From Proteles cristata cristata (taxonomy: Eukaryota > Chordata > Mammalia > Carnivora > Hyaenidae), in NCBI GenBank assembly GCA_017311185.1, contig JAESUZ010000771.1:1248001-1312000 (forward strand): DNA of 64,000 bases, written 5' to 3'. The notes under the pieces were generated by a model. That model ran no database searches. It saw nothing but the letters and a program-made list of their open reading frames with translations, and was not told the origin of the DNA. Shown here one piece after another: positions 36,411 through 48,289 of the stretch. Numbering within the stretch: the stretch's first letter is position 1; each line of letters opens with the position of its first letter. Made by a program: the position numbers and the translations under genes.

Positions 36411-38428
36411 CCATCTCTTCTGTGCTACTTTCTCATTCATAAGACAGATATTTTGAACTTGAGGCTATACAAAACTTGAAGATCATGTTTCTTGTTTTCA
36501 GGGCGAGGAACCTAAGGAGTAGAGAGGGCTGATGACCAGCCCAAGGTGACATGGCTTCTCCCACCCATTTCCTCGTTCCTTGCATGTGCTGGCGCTGGGG
36601 ACCCAGGAACCATCCATCCACTGCAGGGGGTCACCAGTGCCAGGTACATTCTCCAGGGTTTCCAGCCTTCTGACACATACCTGCCTTGCAAGGAGGGCCC
36701 CAAAGGAGGCAAGAGAGAATGTTCTAGCAAGCTTAGAGCCACAAGATTATTAGTTCAGGTGTATACAATGATAAAACCCCAAACGGCAGTACTTAGGTTT
36801 ATACATTTCTCGTGTGGAAGAAGTCTGAGAAGGGCAGCATGGGGCTAATGTTGCGGATTTACGCGGCCAGGGCCCGAGGCCTTTCTGTCTCCCACGGGTC
36901 CCTCCTCAAGGGGCCCTGCGTGGTCCCCAGTGTCCCCAGGATTACCTGGCACAGGGGGGTCTGAGAGCAGGCTTACAGGGCTCACTGCTTGTCTTCTGCT
37001 TGTACCCTCCACCCTGGAGAGGCAGCTCCGAGTCTGGCTGGGAGCTGGCCTGGGACTTGGCAAGCATGCCGTGGGCAGCACTAAGGAGTAAGAGTGTGGG
37101 GAACATTTCATTGCTTAGTCCCAATGGGCCCTTCTCAAGCTCAGCCTACTTCTTCTCTTCCCCCTTTCTACTTTCTTTCCATTTTTCTAATATTTATTGA
37201 GTTGTGCGTTCCTACTTGCCAGGCACTGGAGGTGCAAAGAGGGACAGATGCATTCTGTGCTTGAATAAAGAGATGAGGAAATAGACCAGTTTAAAGCCAT
37301 GTGGCCAGGGCAACTATAAGATACATGCAAAGTTAATGAACTTTGTGCTCAATAGGAGCACAAAGGCCAGGTACCTGACCTTCCCCCTCCCAGCTGGTAG
37401 GAGGTCAGCAAGGGCTTCCTGAAGAAAGTGCTTGCTGATGAGACAGACCTGAGAAATATTAGGGGTCAGTTGCTAGCCCCAGATGATTGCCTGGATGTTG
37501 GGAATGAGTGAGAAGGAGGAGTCAGATGTTCCCAACTTTCTAGCTGCAGTGGCCAGAGGGCCGATGGGGCCGCTGTGGATACAGAGCACTCAGGCCTTCT
37601 CCCATGGCAGTGCTCTCTTGCCTTGGGGAAAACCCCCAGCTTCAGAGGTGGCTGTACCTCCCCAATATGACCCTTTTCCATTCCTTCTCCCAAAGACATG
37701 CACATGGGCCCTGTTTATTGCAAAGGTTTTAGTTCAAGTGCTCTCGGGAGACGAAGCCCCCGGACCCTGGTCCAGCGAATCAGATGCAGGAGCACAGCCT
37801 GTACCATGCAGCCTCCAGGCCAAACCAAGCTGGTTGCCCGAGTGTCCCCTGAGCTTGCTCTGCCTCGTGGGAGCTCTGGCTCTAAAAAACCACCTGTAGT
37901 GAACACCTGCCACTTTGTGGAGAACCAGTGAATAAATCCCCTTCCTGTGTTTGGGGACTTTCCCACTGTGGTTGGAGGCAGAGCTGGCCTCACACAGTGA
38001 AGATGAAAAGTCAGATACTGGCTCTCTGGCTCCGTTGCAGCTACCTGGCATGTCAAGGGTGTGTGGCCGAGGCCATGGCTAAGCTATACCTTCCAGAGTC
38101 TTGGGTCTATGAGGCTCTTTGGGTGGCAGAGGCAGTTACAGGGGGATCACTTTCTCCCAACAGCCATGGTGGACACTCTGGGGCCTTGCAAATGATGGGC
38201 CTGAAGCTTGCTTCTGTGTGCAGTTAAGGACCTTGACAACTGCTTGGCAGGTGATCAGTCCAGCAGAGTACATGACTAGGGCAAACACGGGGATGGGGGG
38301 AGCACAGTCTCTGTCCAGAGGATGGTGAGTAAAACCATTCAGACACACAGAGGATTCTTTCACATGGTAGGGGAAGATAAGGTTGGAGGACCCCAAAAAC
38401 CCAGTTAGGAAGCCTAGTCATCACCTTG
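36411..38428. other. intergenic, nothing firmly recognised
   Basis: Contains an old repeat-like stretch near 37188-37330 (TAATATTTATTGAGTTGTGC, CTTGCCAGGCACTGGAGGTG). The rest is unique. Confidence 0.4.
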
Positions 38429-38581
38429 TCAGGAAGGGCAGAGAGAGAAAGGGAGACAGAGGATCCAAGCAGGCTCCACACTGCCAATGCAGAGCCTGAG
38501 TGGGGGTCAAGCCCACAAACCATGAGATCATGACCTGAGCCAAAGTTGGATGCTTACCTGGCTGAGCCACCCAGGCACCCC
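38429..38581 (-). mobile_element. older SINEC SINE, 3' truncated
   Basis: Reverse SINEC ending TGGCTGAGCCACCCAGGCACCCC, with a GA-rich body but no clear A-tail. Confidence 0.85.
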
Positions 38582-38594
38582 TTGGAATAATTTC

Positions 38595-38942
38595 TTTTAA
38601 AAGTAAACTCAGGGCACCTGGGTGGCTCAGCCAGTTAAGCATCCGACTTCGGCTCAGGTCATGATCTTACAGTTCATGGGTTCGATCCCTGAGTCGGGCT
38701 CTGTGCTGACAGCTAGCTCAGATCCTGGAGCCTGCTTCAGATTCTGTGTCTCCCTTTCTCTCTGACCCTCCCCTGATCATGCTCTCTCTCCCTCTGTCCC
38801 TCTCTCTCTCTCTCAGAAATAAATAAAACATTAAAAAATTTTTTAAAAAGTAAAAGTAAACTCAACACCCAATGTGGGGCTTGAACTCACAACCCAGGGA
38901 TCAAGAGTTACATGCTCTACTGACTGAGCCAGCCATGTACCC
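38595..38942 (-). mobile_element. short SINEC copy interrupted by another SINE
   Basis: The outer pieces are 38595-38611 (tail side) and 38865-38942 (GTGGGGCTTGAACTCACAAC, CTGACTGAGCCAGCCATG). The target TTGGAATAATTT is duplicated at 38583 and 38948. Confidence 0.75.
38612..38851 (+). mobile_element. SINEC SINE nested in an older SINE
   Basis: GGGCACCTGGGTGGCTCAGC head, long TC-rich body, AAATAAATAAAAC tail. Target AAAAGTAAACTCA duplicated at 38599-38611 and 38852-38864. Confidence 0.95.
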
Positions 38943-38959
38943 CAACTTTGGAATAATTT

Positions 38960-39053
38960 TCTTTTTTCTTTTTAAGTAAGCTTCACGCCCAGCATGGGGC
39001 TCGAACTCACCAAGAGAGTTACATGTTCTACTGACTGAGCCAGCCAGGGGCTC
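38960..39053 (-). mobile_element. short SINEC copy
   Basis: T-rich tail, AAGTAAGCTTCACGCCCAGC, CATGGGGCTCGAACTCACC, CTGACTGAGCCAGCCAGGGG. Flanked by GGAATAAT at 38950 and 39055. Confidence 0.85.
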
Positions 39054-39059
39054 AGGAAT

Positions 39060-39300
39060 AATCTTAGATTTATAGAAGGGTTGCAAAGATAGTACAGAAA
39101 GTTTCCATATACCCCTCACCCAATCTCCCCTGATGCTAAAATCTTACATTGCATGCTACATTTGTCAAAACTGAGAAGCCGATACTGGTATATTATTTAC
39201 TAAACTCCAGGCTTGATTTGGATTCTACTCGTTTTTCCACTAATGTCCTTCCTCTATTCCAGGATCCAATCCAGGAGACCACTTTGCATTTAGATGCCAA
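39060..39300. repeat. old L1-derived 3' sequence (probable)
   Basis: TTAGATTTATAGAAGGGTTG, CAAAGATAGTACAGAAAGTT, CCATATACCCCTCACCCAAT, TCCAGGATCCAATCCAGGAG belong to a very common old mammalian LINE-type repeat. Confidence 0.5.
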
Positions 39301-39724
39301 TCTTTTTCAAGGAGAATATTAAATATGATTAAAAGTGTTTTAGAAGAATCATCTGATGGCAACATCTAGGTTGGACCAGGGCATAGGGTGGAAAGGCATT
39401 TGTAAAGGCATTCCAGAACCTTCACCAAAGTTCCAAATGCATCTCAATGCCTGGTGCCTGAAGGGACTCACCAACTTGAAGGTGCCATCACCACGAAGAG
39501 GAGATCTAGGCCACTGGAAGCAGGTCTGCCTGCTCAGGGCTTACTGGGCCACAGGGGTATTTAGGATGCACCTGGGGGCCTTCACCCAGCACTGCTGGCC
39601 AGCTAGCAGTTCCTCCTGCCTGGCGAACTAAAGCGCATGGACACATCTAAAAAAGCAGCCAAAGAAATGCATACTTGCTTCCTTTTCTGAAAGTCTAGAC
39701 TTGTCTTCCTTAACAAGCAGTTTG

Positions 39725-39965
39725 TTGTGGAAACAGAGCAGACTCTGGAGTCAGAAAGGACCTGAGTTTGAGTCCTGGCTCCACCACTTACAGCAGGACT
39801 CTGGGTGAGTTCCTGAACTTCCCTGAGCTTCACTTTCCTTACTGGTAAAAGCTGGGATATTAAGCCTCCCTTGTAAGATTAATGAGAGGATGCTATAACA
39901 TTTAAGAAGGGCTCGCTAGGGTATCTGGCACACAGTAGGCATTCACCAATCATCAGCTCCCTTGA
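39725..39965 (+). repeat. MIR-like SINE relic
   Basis: Long, well preserved MIR: GGAGTCAGAAAGGACCTGAG, TTTGAGTCCTGGCTCCACCA, CTTACAGCAGGACTCTGGGT, TATCTGGCACACAGTAGGC. Confidence 0.75.
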
Positions 39966-40660
39966 CAACTTGAGGACGGGGTCTGGGCTCATAATTATTT
40001 TTTACATATCCTCGTAGTGCTCAGCACACAGTAGTGCTAAGCCCACTTACGTCATAATTTGGTGACCATAATATGGAGTTCACACATCCAACGGCCCCAG
40101 AAAGGGCACATCATGTCTCCACTTACATCATTCATTTACCCAGTCTGTATTAGGCAAGTCTATATCACCAAATAGCAGTAAGCAGAGAAGCGCAGGCACT
40201 AAGTGGCCAAGACACGGTCTGTGCCAAACATGGAAAAGCGCAGGAGGGAGGAGAGGTCTCCAGACAACTTTCATTCATGTCTGATACACAGCTGGACATA
40301 GGTGAATCGGCAGTGTGTCCAAGAGCACCAATACTGGTTCCTTCTGGGTGGTGCGAGGGAAGAGCTTCCCAGAGACAGGAGTAGACCTGGGACTGGCAGA
40401 ACCGGTAGCTCTTTCAGCAAAAAAGAGTGGGAGAAGATGAGAGAGAAGCATTTCATTATGTGGGAAAACACAAGATGTCTCCTAGAGCCACAGGTAGCCC
40501 TGTGGGGTTTACCGTCTGCGTGGTGGGAGGTAAAGTTACAAAAACATGGCAGCTCTAATGCTTCCACACAGAAAGCTGAGGGGCAGCCATCTGGGGGCAG
40601 GGGCTGGCAGAAGACCTGACTTGAAGCGATGCTTTTATACAATAGCTACAGTTTTGTGTA
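39966..40660. other. intergenic, nothing recognised
   Basis: No exon and no identifiable repeat apart from short A/T runs. Confidence 0.4.
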
Positions 40661-40661
40661 G

Positions 40662-41132
40662 AGTAGTCTCCCCTCTTATCTGAGGGGGCTACGTTCCAAG
40701 ACGCCCGGTAGAAGCCTGAAACCATAGGCAGTACTAAACCCTAAATACACTATACTTATTCCTACTCCTCCATACCTGTGGTAAAGCCTGATTTATAAAT
40801 TAGGTGGAGTAGGAGATTAACAATAATAATAACAAAATAGAACAATTGTAACAATATACTGTAATGGAAGTTTTGTGAATGCGCTTATCTCTCTCAAAAT
40901 ATCTTACTGTCTCTCAAAATATCTTACTGTGCCTTACTCTACCCTTCTTCATGTGATGTAAGATATGAGATAATAAAATGCCCATGTGATGAGACGAAGT
41001 GAGGTGAATGACAGGCATTATGACATGGCATTAGGCTACTATGGACTTTCCCACGAGGAGGATCATCGGCTTCCAGAACATGGCTGACTGCTGGTAACTG
41101 AGCTGCGGGATGTGAACCTGTGGATAAGGGCC
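40662..41132. mobile_element. Tigger-like DNA transposon relic
   Basis: Starts TAGTCTCCCCTCTTATCTGA and ends GTGGATAAGGG, a reverse-complement terminal match. The inside has GGCTACGTTCCAAGACGCCC, TAAATTAGGTGGAGTAGGAG, CAATATACTGTAATGGAAGT, GATGAGACGAAGTGAGGTGA, all features of Tigger/pogo-type non-autonomous elements. A 20-bp unit (TCTCTCAAAATATCTTACTG) is tandemly doubled near 40891-40930. Confidence 0.7.
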
Positions 41133-41346
41133 AGGAATCAGCTGAGGTGGCCTGGGGAACAGATGTAGCAATGGGCCGGCAGGGTAAGGGGTGGGCATTG
41201 TAGTCACTCCTGGCATGGCCATGCTAGGAAGGGAGCCATGTGACTGCTAAGAAAGGGAGGGGTGAGTCAATCTGGGGGAGTCAACTGCAATGTCCATCCA
41301 CTACATCTTCAACAAGAGAGCAGGCATTGAGGTGCAGGGAAGATTT

Positions 41347-41560
41347 TTTTTTTTTAATGTTTTATTTATTTCTAAGAGAGAGAGAGACAGCGTGAGCAGG
41401 GGAGGGTCAGAGAGAGAGGGAGTCACAGTCTGAAACAGGCTCCAGGCTCTGAGCTGGCAGTCAGCACAGAGCCCGACGCGGGGCTCGAACCCACGAACCG
41501 AGAGATCATGACCCAAGCGAAAGTCGGACGCTTAACTGACTAAGCCACCCAGGCGCCCCG
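41347..41560 (-). mobile_element. young SINEC SINE
   Basis: Reverse near-consensus copy. Perfect 18-bp target duplication GAGGTGCAGGGAAGATTT at 41329-41346 and 41561-41578. Confidence 0.97.
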
Positions 41561-41578
41561 AGGTGCAGGGAAGATTTG

Positions 41579-42228
41579 AGAGATTTCCGAGAGGAAGAGG
41601 CAGAATTTGGCGAGAAAGCATGTTGGACGAGAGCTGGAGGGTAAGGATGACTGGAAGGCTTCTAAGTGGTCAACCTGGTGATTAAACAGGCTTTGTTGCC
41701 CCGGGGGAGGGGGGAGGGCGGCAGTGGAGGGAGAACTCTGTTTTGCACACACTGAGCAGAAGGGAGAGCCCCGTAATGACACCCAGAGGTCCACATGGAT
41801 CTGGCTTTAAACATCATCCTCCTGTCTGGGGTTTGCTGCAAAACAGTTGAGTGGTGGGTTGCCTACAGGTGACACAAAGCGGGCTCTGAGTAGAAAACTG
41901 AAGTGGGTGACAAAGTAAAAATTAGCTCAGACAAAGAAAACCAAAGCCGTGCTGCCATTTCTCAGGTGGGGAGGACAGCACAGGTAAGGCCAGCTACAAC
42001 CACTTCTTTGCGTGGCTACAGCTTTCTGACTCACTGAGTTCACCTTGTTATCTGAAATGATGGCCCGTCAGAAATTTTGCCCGTTTGAAATTTTATCAGT
42101 AAAAATGAAACCTCCTTCTGTTGCTGGGAGGATCTAAGTCACTTTGACACAAAGAAACGGTCTTGATTTGTAATTCAGGTTTGGAGCTTCAGATAAGGGG
42201 CTTCTGAACACAACATTCTACATTTATC
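41579..42228. other. intergenic, nothing recognised
   Basis: Unique sequence between two young SINEs. Confidence 0.4.
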
Positions 42229-42244
42229 TTAACTTTGTACTTTT

Positions 42245-42462
42245 TTTTTTTTTTAAATGTTTTATTTATTTACAGGAGAGGGAGAGAGAGACAGCGTGAA
42301 CAGGGGAGGGTCAGAGAGAGGGAGTCACAGACTGAAACAGGCTCCAGGCTCTGAGCTGGCAGTCAGCACAGAGCCCGACATGGGGCTCGAACCCACGAAC
42401 CGCGAGATCATGACCTAAGTGAAAGTTGGACGCTTAACCGACTAAGCCACCCAGGCGCCCCA
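42245..42462 (-). mobile_element. young SINEC SINE
   Basis: Reverse near-consensus copy. Perfect 16-bp target duplication TTAACTTTGTACTTTT at 42229-42244 and 42463-42478. Confidence 0.97.
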
Positions 42463-42478
42463 TTAACTTTGTACTTTT

Positions 42479-43987
42479 GAAGGAAATGAACGTGGGTCTG
42501 CCGCGCGGTTTGGACCAGGCGTTGTCTCCTGTATATGTAGACCTGCTTTCCTCTGAGCCCATCAAAGCACTGCTTCATTTACATTTTTACCTAAACTCTA
42601 TCCTTCCCCCAGATCCTATAATTCTTTCCTTTCCTGTTTGGCAAGACACCCATAGTTCCTCTGGTGAGATCTCTTTCATTGCAATGAATTAATAAATCTG
42701 ATTTTGTCAAACTACAGGTTTGTTCCCGGTGATCTGAGGCTGACTGGGCCAGGGTCTGTGTAATGGGGACACAGTTCCTTGCACTATGCCCTTCGCTATT
42801 GCAAACAATTCACATTTTCCACATTTCCAAGTTCTCGAGAGGTACTCACCCCCTGATAACAGTAGGAGCCACGACGGTATCTGAGATCTCCACAGGGGTA
42901 ACTAGCAGCCCTCCGAAGACCTCCACACCCCAATCCCTGGCACCTGTAAATTCATTACCTTAATAGCAAAAGGGGCTTGGCAGATGTAGTTAAGGCTAAC
43001 CATCTTGAGACGGGAAGAGTATTCTGTCTTAAAGCACAGAACTTTCCTGGTTGTGGTCAGACAGAGATGTGACCACAGAAGAAGGGTCAGAGACGTAGTT
43101 GCTGGCTTGAAGATGGAACACGGGGACACAAACCAGGGAATGTGGGCAGCCTCTAGAAGACAGAAAAGGTAAGGAAACAGACTGTCCTCCAGAGAATCCA
43201 CGTCAGAGTTCTGACCTACAGAACTAGAAGATACACTTGTGCTACTTTAAGCCACATTTGTGGTAACTTGAGATGGCAGCAAAAAAAAAAAAAAAAATGA
43301 ATCCAAGAACAGCGGGTAAAGACAGAAATGAACCAAGGGTGCCTTGGGGACGCCAACACTTGAGAGGAGAGGAGGAAACCAGGAGTCAGCCAAGGACACA
43401 GAAAGGAAGGCACCAAAGAGTGGAACACAGAGGAGACGGAGGAGAAGGTTCCAAGGGGAAAGTGGTCCAGATTTAAACTGCCCACTCCTTAAAGTGAAGG
43501 CTGAAGGTTAAGCGGTCTTTCATTTTAAAGCGCATGTTCTTCCCTTGCTTCATCGTCCTGTGATTCTAGCGTGTTCGTATAAAAAACAGCCTTTTCCCTG
43601 AAACCGCCACTTTTTCCTTTCATGCTGAAAGACTGAGAGTTTGAGAACTTTCACAGTCTCAGTTAACATTATAAACCCGTCAAGGTAATATTCTGGTTCA
43701 GGAAGAGCGGGCAGGTTTTACTGCATCACGAGCCAGAATGAACTCTAGCTATTTTTGTGGGTTAATCCGTGTTGACATTGGAGCACAGCCTAAAAGTAGT
43801 GGGGCAGCCAGCGGCCTTGGTGTGACTGTGCCGGTTTCCGTGTTTAAACACTCCTGCCAGACCTGTCCCTCCTTGAGTGCAGTGCTTAGGGTCCTCATTA
43901 AAACACTCTCTCTAGACCATCTCACTACCAATTTAGAAAATGGCAAATTATTTCACCCAGGTGAGACCGTTGATGATGCAGTCTTAC
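42479..43987. other. intergenic, nothing recognised
   Basis: Unique sequence with a poly(A) run at 43280-43296. No gene signature. Confidence 0.4.
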
Positions 43988-44001
43988 AGAACATTCACGT
44001 T

Positions 44002-44163
44002 TTTTTTTTAAGTTTATTTATTTTGAGAGAGAGAATCCCAGGCAGGCTCTGTGCTATCAGCACACGAAGCCCGACGCAGGGCTTGATCCCATGAACCGTG
44101 TTAATATGACCAGAGCCAGAATCGAGTCAGGACACTGAACTGACTGAGCCACCCAGGTTCCCC
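44002..44163 (-). mobile_element. older SINEC SINE
   Basis: T-tail, short GA-rich body, CTGACTGAGCCACCCAGGTT end. Target AGAACA(T/C)TCACGTT duplicated at 43988 and 44164. Confidence 0.9.
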
Positions 44164-44299
44164 AGAACACTCACGTTCTAAAGGGCAAAGTTTACGCAGG
44201 GAAAGATATGCTGAATTTCTAGATCTTCAGGCTTTCTAAGTGAAGAAGGTGAAGGCTAGGAGCATGTTCCTAAATTCTAAACCCACTAGCCTCATGTGG

Positions 44300-44665
44300 T
44301 TTTGACGAGTTGGGCCTCATGCTTCATTCTCACGCAAAGACCTTGGCACGTGACTTTTTTCTCTGCCTGAATACCCTGCCCCATTCATTCTTCAGAATTC
44401 AGAAGAGTTGCTATTTTCTTGGGGGGGCTGTCCCAGATTATGTTGGCTCCTTCTCTCACAGGCCCCCACGGAACAGCCGTATGTTTCCTTTTGAACCGCT
44501 CACCACACCTGCGATTACTTGCCCGCTCTTTCACCTTCGCCATTAGATGGCGAATTCTGCAAGGTAAGGACAGTCTGCCTTCCGCTGTGCTTTCTGCTAG
44601 CTCCTTGGTCTCTAGCATACAGGAGATACTCACAAATATTTGATGACTGATTAAATGAATGAAGA
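44300..44665 (+). repeat. L2 LINE 3' relic
   Basis: TTTTCTCTGCCTGAATACCC, CAGAATTCAGAAGAGTTGC, CATTAGATGGCGAATTCTGC, CACAAATATTTGATGACTGA and TTAAATGAATGAAG match the L2 3' end order. Confidence 0.6.
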
Positions 44666-44789
44666 GTGGGGGTCTAGTGCTCGTATCCTGGGTTTGCATT
44701 AGTTGCTTCCTGGAAATGTAAACGGGAATTAAACATTTGGGCCCCGCAAAGCTAAAGACCCAAAACCACGGAGTTTCCAAAACCTACCT

Positions 44790-46110
44790 CACACCCAGTG
44801 TTCATCCCTGGTCTTGTCCAAAGCCTGAAGCGGCAAACAAACACAGGAACAAATGGGCTGACAACAGTAACAAGAGAATTCAGTGGGAGAAGAGAAGAAT
44901 CTTGTCAACAAATGGCAGCACAACTGGCTATGCGGATGCAAAAGAACCAAGTTGAATCCTTACACCACATACAAATTAACGCAAAATGAATCACAGAGCT
45001 AATGGAAGAGTCAAAACTATACAGCTCGTGGAAGAAAACACAGGAGCAAATGTTTGTCACATTGCGTGGTTCAAAAGTTTCTTAGACGTGACACCAAAAG
45101 CCCAAGTGGCAAACTAGGCTTTGTCCATATTCAAAACTTTTGTGCTTCAAAGCACACTATCAAAATACACCTCAGAGAATGGGAGAAAATATTTATAAAT
45201 CGTGGCTCTGATAACAACTTGTATCCAGAACAATAAATTAAAAAATATTTACAAGAAAAAGCCAAATGACCTAACTGAAGAAAGGACAAAGGATTCGAGT
45301 ATTTTTCCAAGGAAGAAATACAAGTAACAAATAATAACGGGAAAAGACGCTCAACATCATTAGCCATCAGGGAATGTAAATCAAAACTGTGATAGGATAC
45401 TAGGACGGCTATAATTGAAATGATAGCAAGTGTTGGCAAGGACCGGAACAGACGAGGGCCCTCATATATTGGTTGCTGCAGAGAACGTCAAATGGTGCAG
45501 ACACTTTGGAAGAGTTTAACAGTTCCTCCAAAAGTTAAATATGGAGTTACCATTTGACCCAGTAATTCCATTCCCGGGGGTATACCCAAGAAGAATTAAA
45601 ATCTAAAAATTTGTATATGAATTTTCATAGCATTATTCCTATCAGCCAAAAAATGGACTCCACATGCTTATCAATACATGAATGGATAAATAAAATGTAG
45701 TATATCCATACAATGAAATATTTTGTCATAAAAGAGAACGATGTACTGATGCATGTTAGAACATGCCTGAACATGGAGAACCTTGAAAGTGAAAGAAACC
45801 AGTCACTAGAGGCCACATATTATGTGATTCCATTTATATGAAATGTCCAGAAGAGGCACATCTAGAGATAGAAAGTAGATTGGTGGCTGCCTTGAGCTGG
45901 ATTGGGTTGGGAGAAGTAGGGGTGATGGGGGACGGGGAGTGACTGCTAGTTGGTTGGCAAGTTTTCTTGGGGCGCTGAAGACCTGGAATTGACCACGATG
46001 ATGGTTGCTCAACCCTATGGACTATACTAAAAACCACTGAGTTGTACACTTTAATTAGGTGAACAGTATGGTTCGTGAGTTATATCTCAATAAAGCTGTT
46101 AAATATTTAA
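44790..46110 (+). mobile_element. old L1 (L1M-type) 3' portion
   Basis: About 1.3 kb in L1 ORF2/3' order: AAAGAACCAAGTTGAATCCT, GCTCGTGGAAGAAAACACAG, AAAGCCAAATGACCTAACTG, ACGCTCAACATCATTAGCCA, CCATTTGACCCAGTAATTCC, GAGTTGTACACTTTAATTAG, ending TATCTCAATAAAGCTGTTAA. Many stops and indels; not coding. Confidence 0.85.
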
Positions 46111-46924
46111 GTAGGATAAAGAAACGCGGTGCTTCCATCGCACAACAGCACACACTTGTCAGAAGCCAATGTCACGCTCGTTTTCCCAAGCGTAAGAATC
46201 ATAGGATTCTGTCTCCTGGGGCACTGACTTCTGAGCTTACTCGTTTTCCCGTGTGCCTGCATGACCATCAAGGGCTCAGTGCAGGGATTCATGGAGATGC
46301 AGGCTCCTTGCAACGAAGCATTTCGGTTCTACAGAGCCATACATTTTTCTCTGAACAATAAATTGTCCTTGGAGCTTCAAGTGCAGCACAAAAGATGCTT
46401 TTTCCAGCACAGTCACTCCATTAAGATCACCTGAAACTCACTGGGTATATTTAGGGCAGGCCAGAGTGCCAGGATGACTGAATCCTAAATGCCAGATGCT
46501 GGACTTTTGGGCTCCTGATTTGCTTTCTCCCTCCCTCCAACTTCCTTTGGCCCAGGCTCTTCAGTTCAAGCATAAAGGTCAGATCGCTCGATGCCCCCGA
46601 GCAAAAGTGCTGGGTGGGAAGAGAGACAGGAGCGTCCTGGAGTTGGGGTTCCATTCCCTAGTGCTGGGAACCCACACTGAGTGTCCACCCTCTCCTGAAC
46701 CCCTCTCCTTCCCTCTCTCATGCCCAGGGCAGGGCTTGGTGGGGAGTCCTGGGAACAACCCCAGCCTGGGCGCGTCAGAGGGAACAAGTGAGTGCACAGG
46801 TAAGTCTGGGTGGTGAAGGAGTCAAGAAAAGCTTCGGCTGTTCTCAGGTGCAAATGGCTCGTCTAGAGGGATGTGCAGCGTGGGCACACGGAGACACGCT
46901 GGAAATAAACCAACAACTGGATTA
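46111..46924. other. intergenic, downstream of DGUOK
   Basis: Unique sequence between the DGUOK poly(A) site and an L1 relic. No gene was seen. Confidence 0.45.
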
Positions 46925-47132
46925 GCAGAATAAGCAAAACTTCCACTTTATTTTAGAAGTCTTTAAGATATAAAAGACAATAACAGAAAAGTCGCGGGCT
47001 AACCCAAACCATGCACCTGAGTGTCAGAGCACGCTAGGGGTAAAAGGTGATGGAAAGGTACATGACTTGGGATTTTTCCAGCTTTCGAAAGTCAGAGGAA
47101 CCTGGATCACAGCCAGAGCATCCCAGGACTGG
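46925..47132 (-). other. DGUOK: DGUOK 3' untranslated region
   Basis: Sequence from the stop codon to the probable cleavage site. A canonical AATAAA is present on the minus strand (TTTATT at 46947-46952). A GU/U-rich stretch (GTTGTTGGTTTATTT) lies 30-45 nt past it. The UTR would be about 200 nt. The exact end is inferred. Confidence 0.75.
46947..46952 (-). terminator. DGUOK: DGUOK polyadenylation signal AATAAA
   Basis: A perfect AATAAA hexamer 180 nt after the DGUOK stop codon, followed by a GU-rich downstream element at about 46905-46920. Confidence 0.8.
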
Positions 47133-47159
47133 TTACAGATTATTTACAAAGGTGTTTAC
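47133..47159 (-). CDS. DGUOK: DGUOK last coding exon (codons 270 to stop)
   Basis: Nine codons, VNTFVNNL and TAA, follow an acceptor CTGTCCCACAG ending at 47160. The human C-terminus is VNTFVKNL, so one Lys is replaced by Asn. Joined to exon 6 it continues KKVNTFV in phase 0. It is too short to show up in a length-filtered ORF search. Confidence 0.93.
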   Translation of the reverse strand, partial: VNTFVNNL

Positions 47160-47598
47160 CTGTGGGACAGAGAACAGCCAGAAGTTAAATTTCACATTTT
47201 TAGCACTCTACAACAGTCCATCCACACCGTGTATGTTGCCGAGCCCACAAGGCTCTGTGAGGAAGGAAAAATAGGCATGGGGAGGAAATGGGACCTGCTT
47301 AGGGTCATACAGTATCAAGTGGCAGAGCTGGGAACAGAATGCAGAAATTGCATTTCCCTGGTTCTAAAATACCTTTGAGGAGGAAGTTAGCTGGGAAGTC
47401 AATTATTTAACAATTATTAGCCCAAAATACTTTAGAGAATAGGGATTATATTTGTGACATGTACAAGCTCCCACAGGCTTTGGAGTGTGAAATGCAATTT
47501 GAAGCACAAAGCATAAGACCGTTATACTGAAGTCTGAAGCAAAGGAAATAGTGCAATAAAGGAAAATCACGAGAAGCAGGAGTTAAGGTCCTCCCCAC
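47160..47598. other. DGUOK intron 6
   Basis: Short intron with a MIR-like part at 47240-47380 (AGGAAATGGGACCTGCTTAG, AAGTGGCAGAGCTGGGAACA). Confidence 0.7.
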
Positions 47599-47698
47599 CT
47601 TTTTAAGGAGTTCTTCTTGTTTGGTTTCTTTTTCGGAAAAATTATCATTGACGTCCAATACCAGCACTGGAACGTTCAGCAGAGCCTCAAAGTGGAGC
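47599..47698 (-). CDS. DGUOK: DGUOK exon 6 (codons 236-269)
   Basis: This 100-nt exon begins with the final base of codon 236 and reads [20 protein letters not shown] then [13 protein letters not shown]. It forms the C-terminal strand (VPVLVLDV) and the start of the last helix. The acceptor is TTCTTATAG at 47700-47699 and the donor is GTGGGG at 47598, a weaker match than the other donors. Residue 255 is Asn where human has Asp. The following intron is only 439 bp. Confidence 0.97.
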
Positions 47699-48289
47699 CT
47701 ATAAGAAGCATGAATGTTTTAGGGGACAGAAAAAAGCAAGCTGAACCAACCTTCACATACTCACCAAGTCTTAATAATCCATAGAAGAGATCTAAAATCA
47801 CATGGCTTCTCAATGAAATTGCATGTGAATAGCAATTTGAAAAAGAGTTTAATAAAGTTGGCCGGAAAGAGGAAGGCTGAGATTTCTCGTTAGTCTTGAG
47901 ATGGATAGGGTGGCTCAGAGCCCCACATGTTTTAAGTGGACAGCATCCCAAGCCCAAAGGGAGGAAAGACCAAAACTAGGACTGTCAACTTAGTAAGAAG
48001 GACAATTTCTCTAAAAATTTTCAGCCCTGAGCTAACTGTATCACTGTCATCGATCACAATGTTCAATCTAGGGTAACATTAAAAAACAAAAAAAGCTGGA
48101 GAAACAGAATCTAATAAAAAGTCTCTTAGAATATACAGATTACATCTAACATTCAGTTTCTGAGTTGGATACAGAACCACTTGGTACATTCTGAACCTTC
48201 TTATGGTGCTGCGTGCTGAACTCATGTTTGGGCAGCTGGCTGTAGGGAGGCAGGTGTTGTGTGGTGCTGCTGCCCTCTTCTCTGCTTAC
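47699..48289. other. DGUOK intron 5
   Basis: Short intron between well-defined donor (48289) and acceptor (47699). No repeat recognised. Confidence 0.8.
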
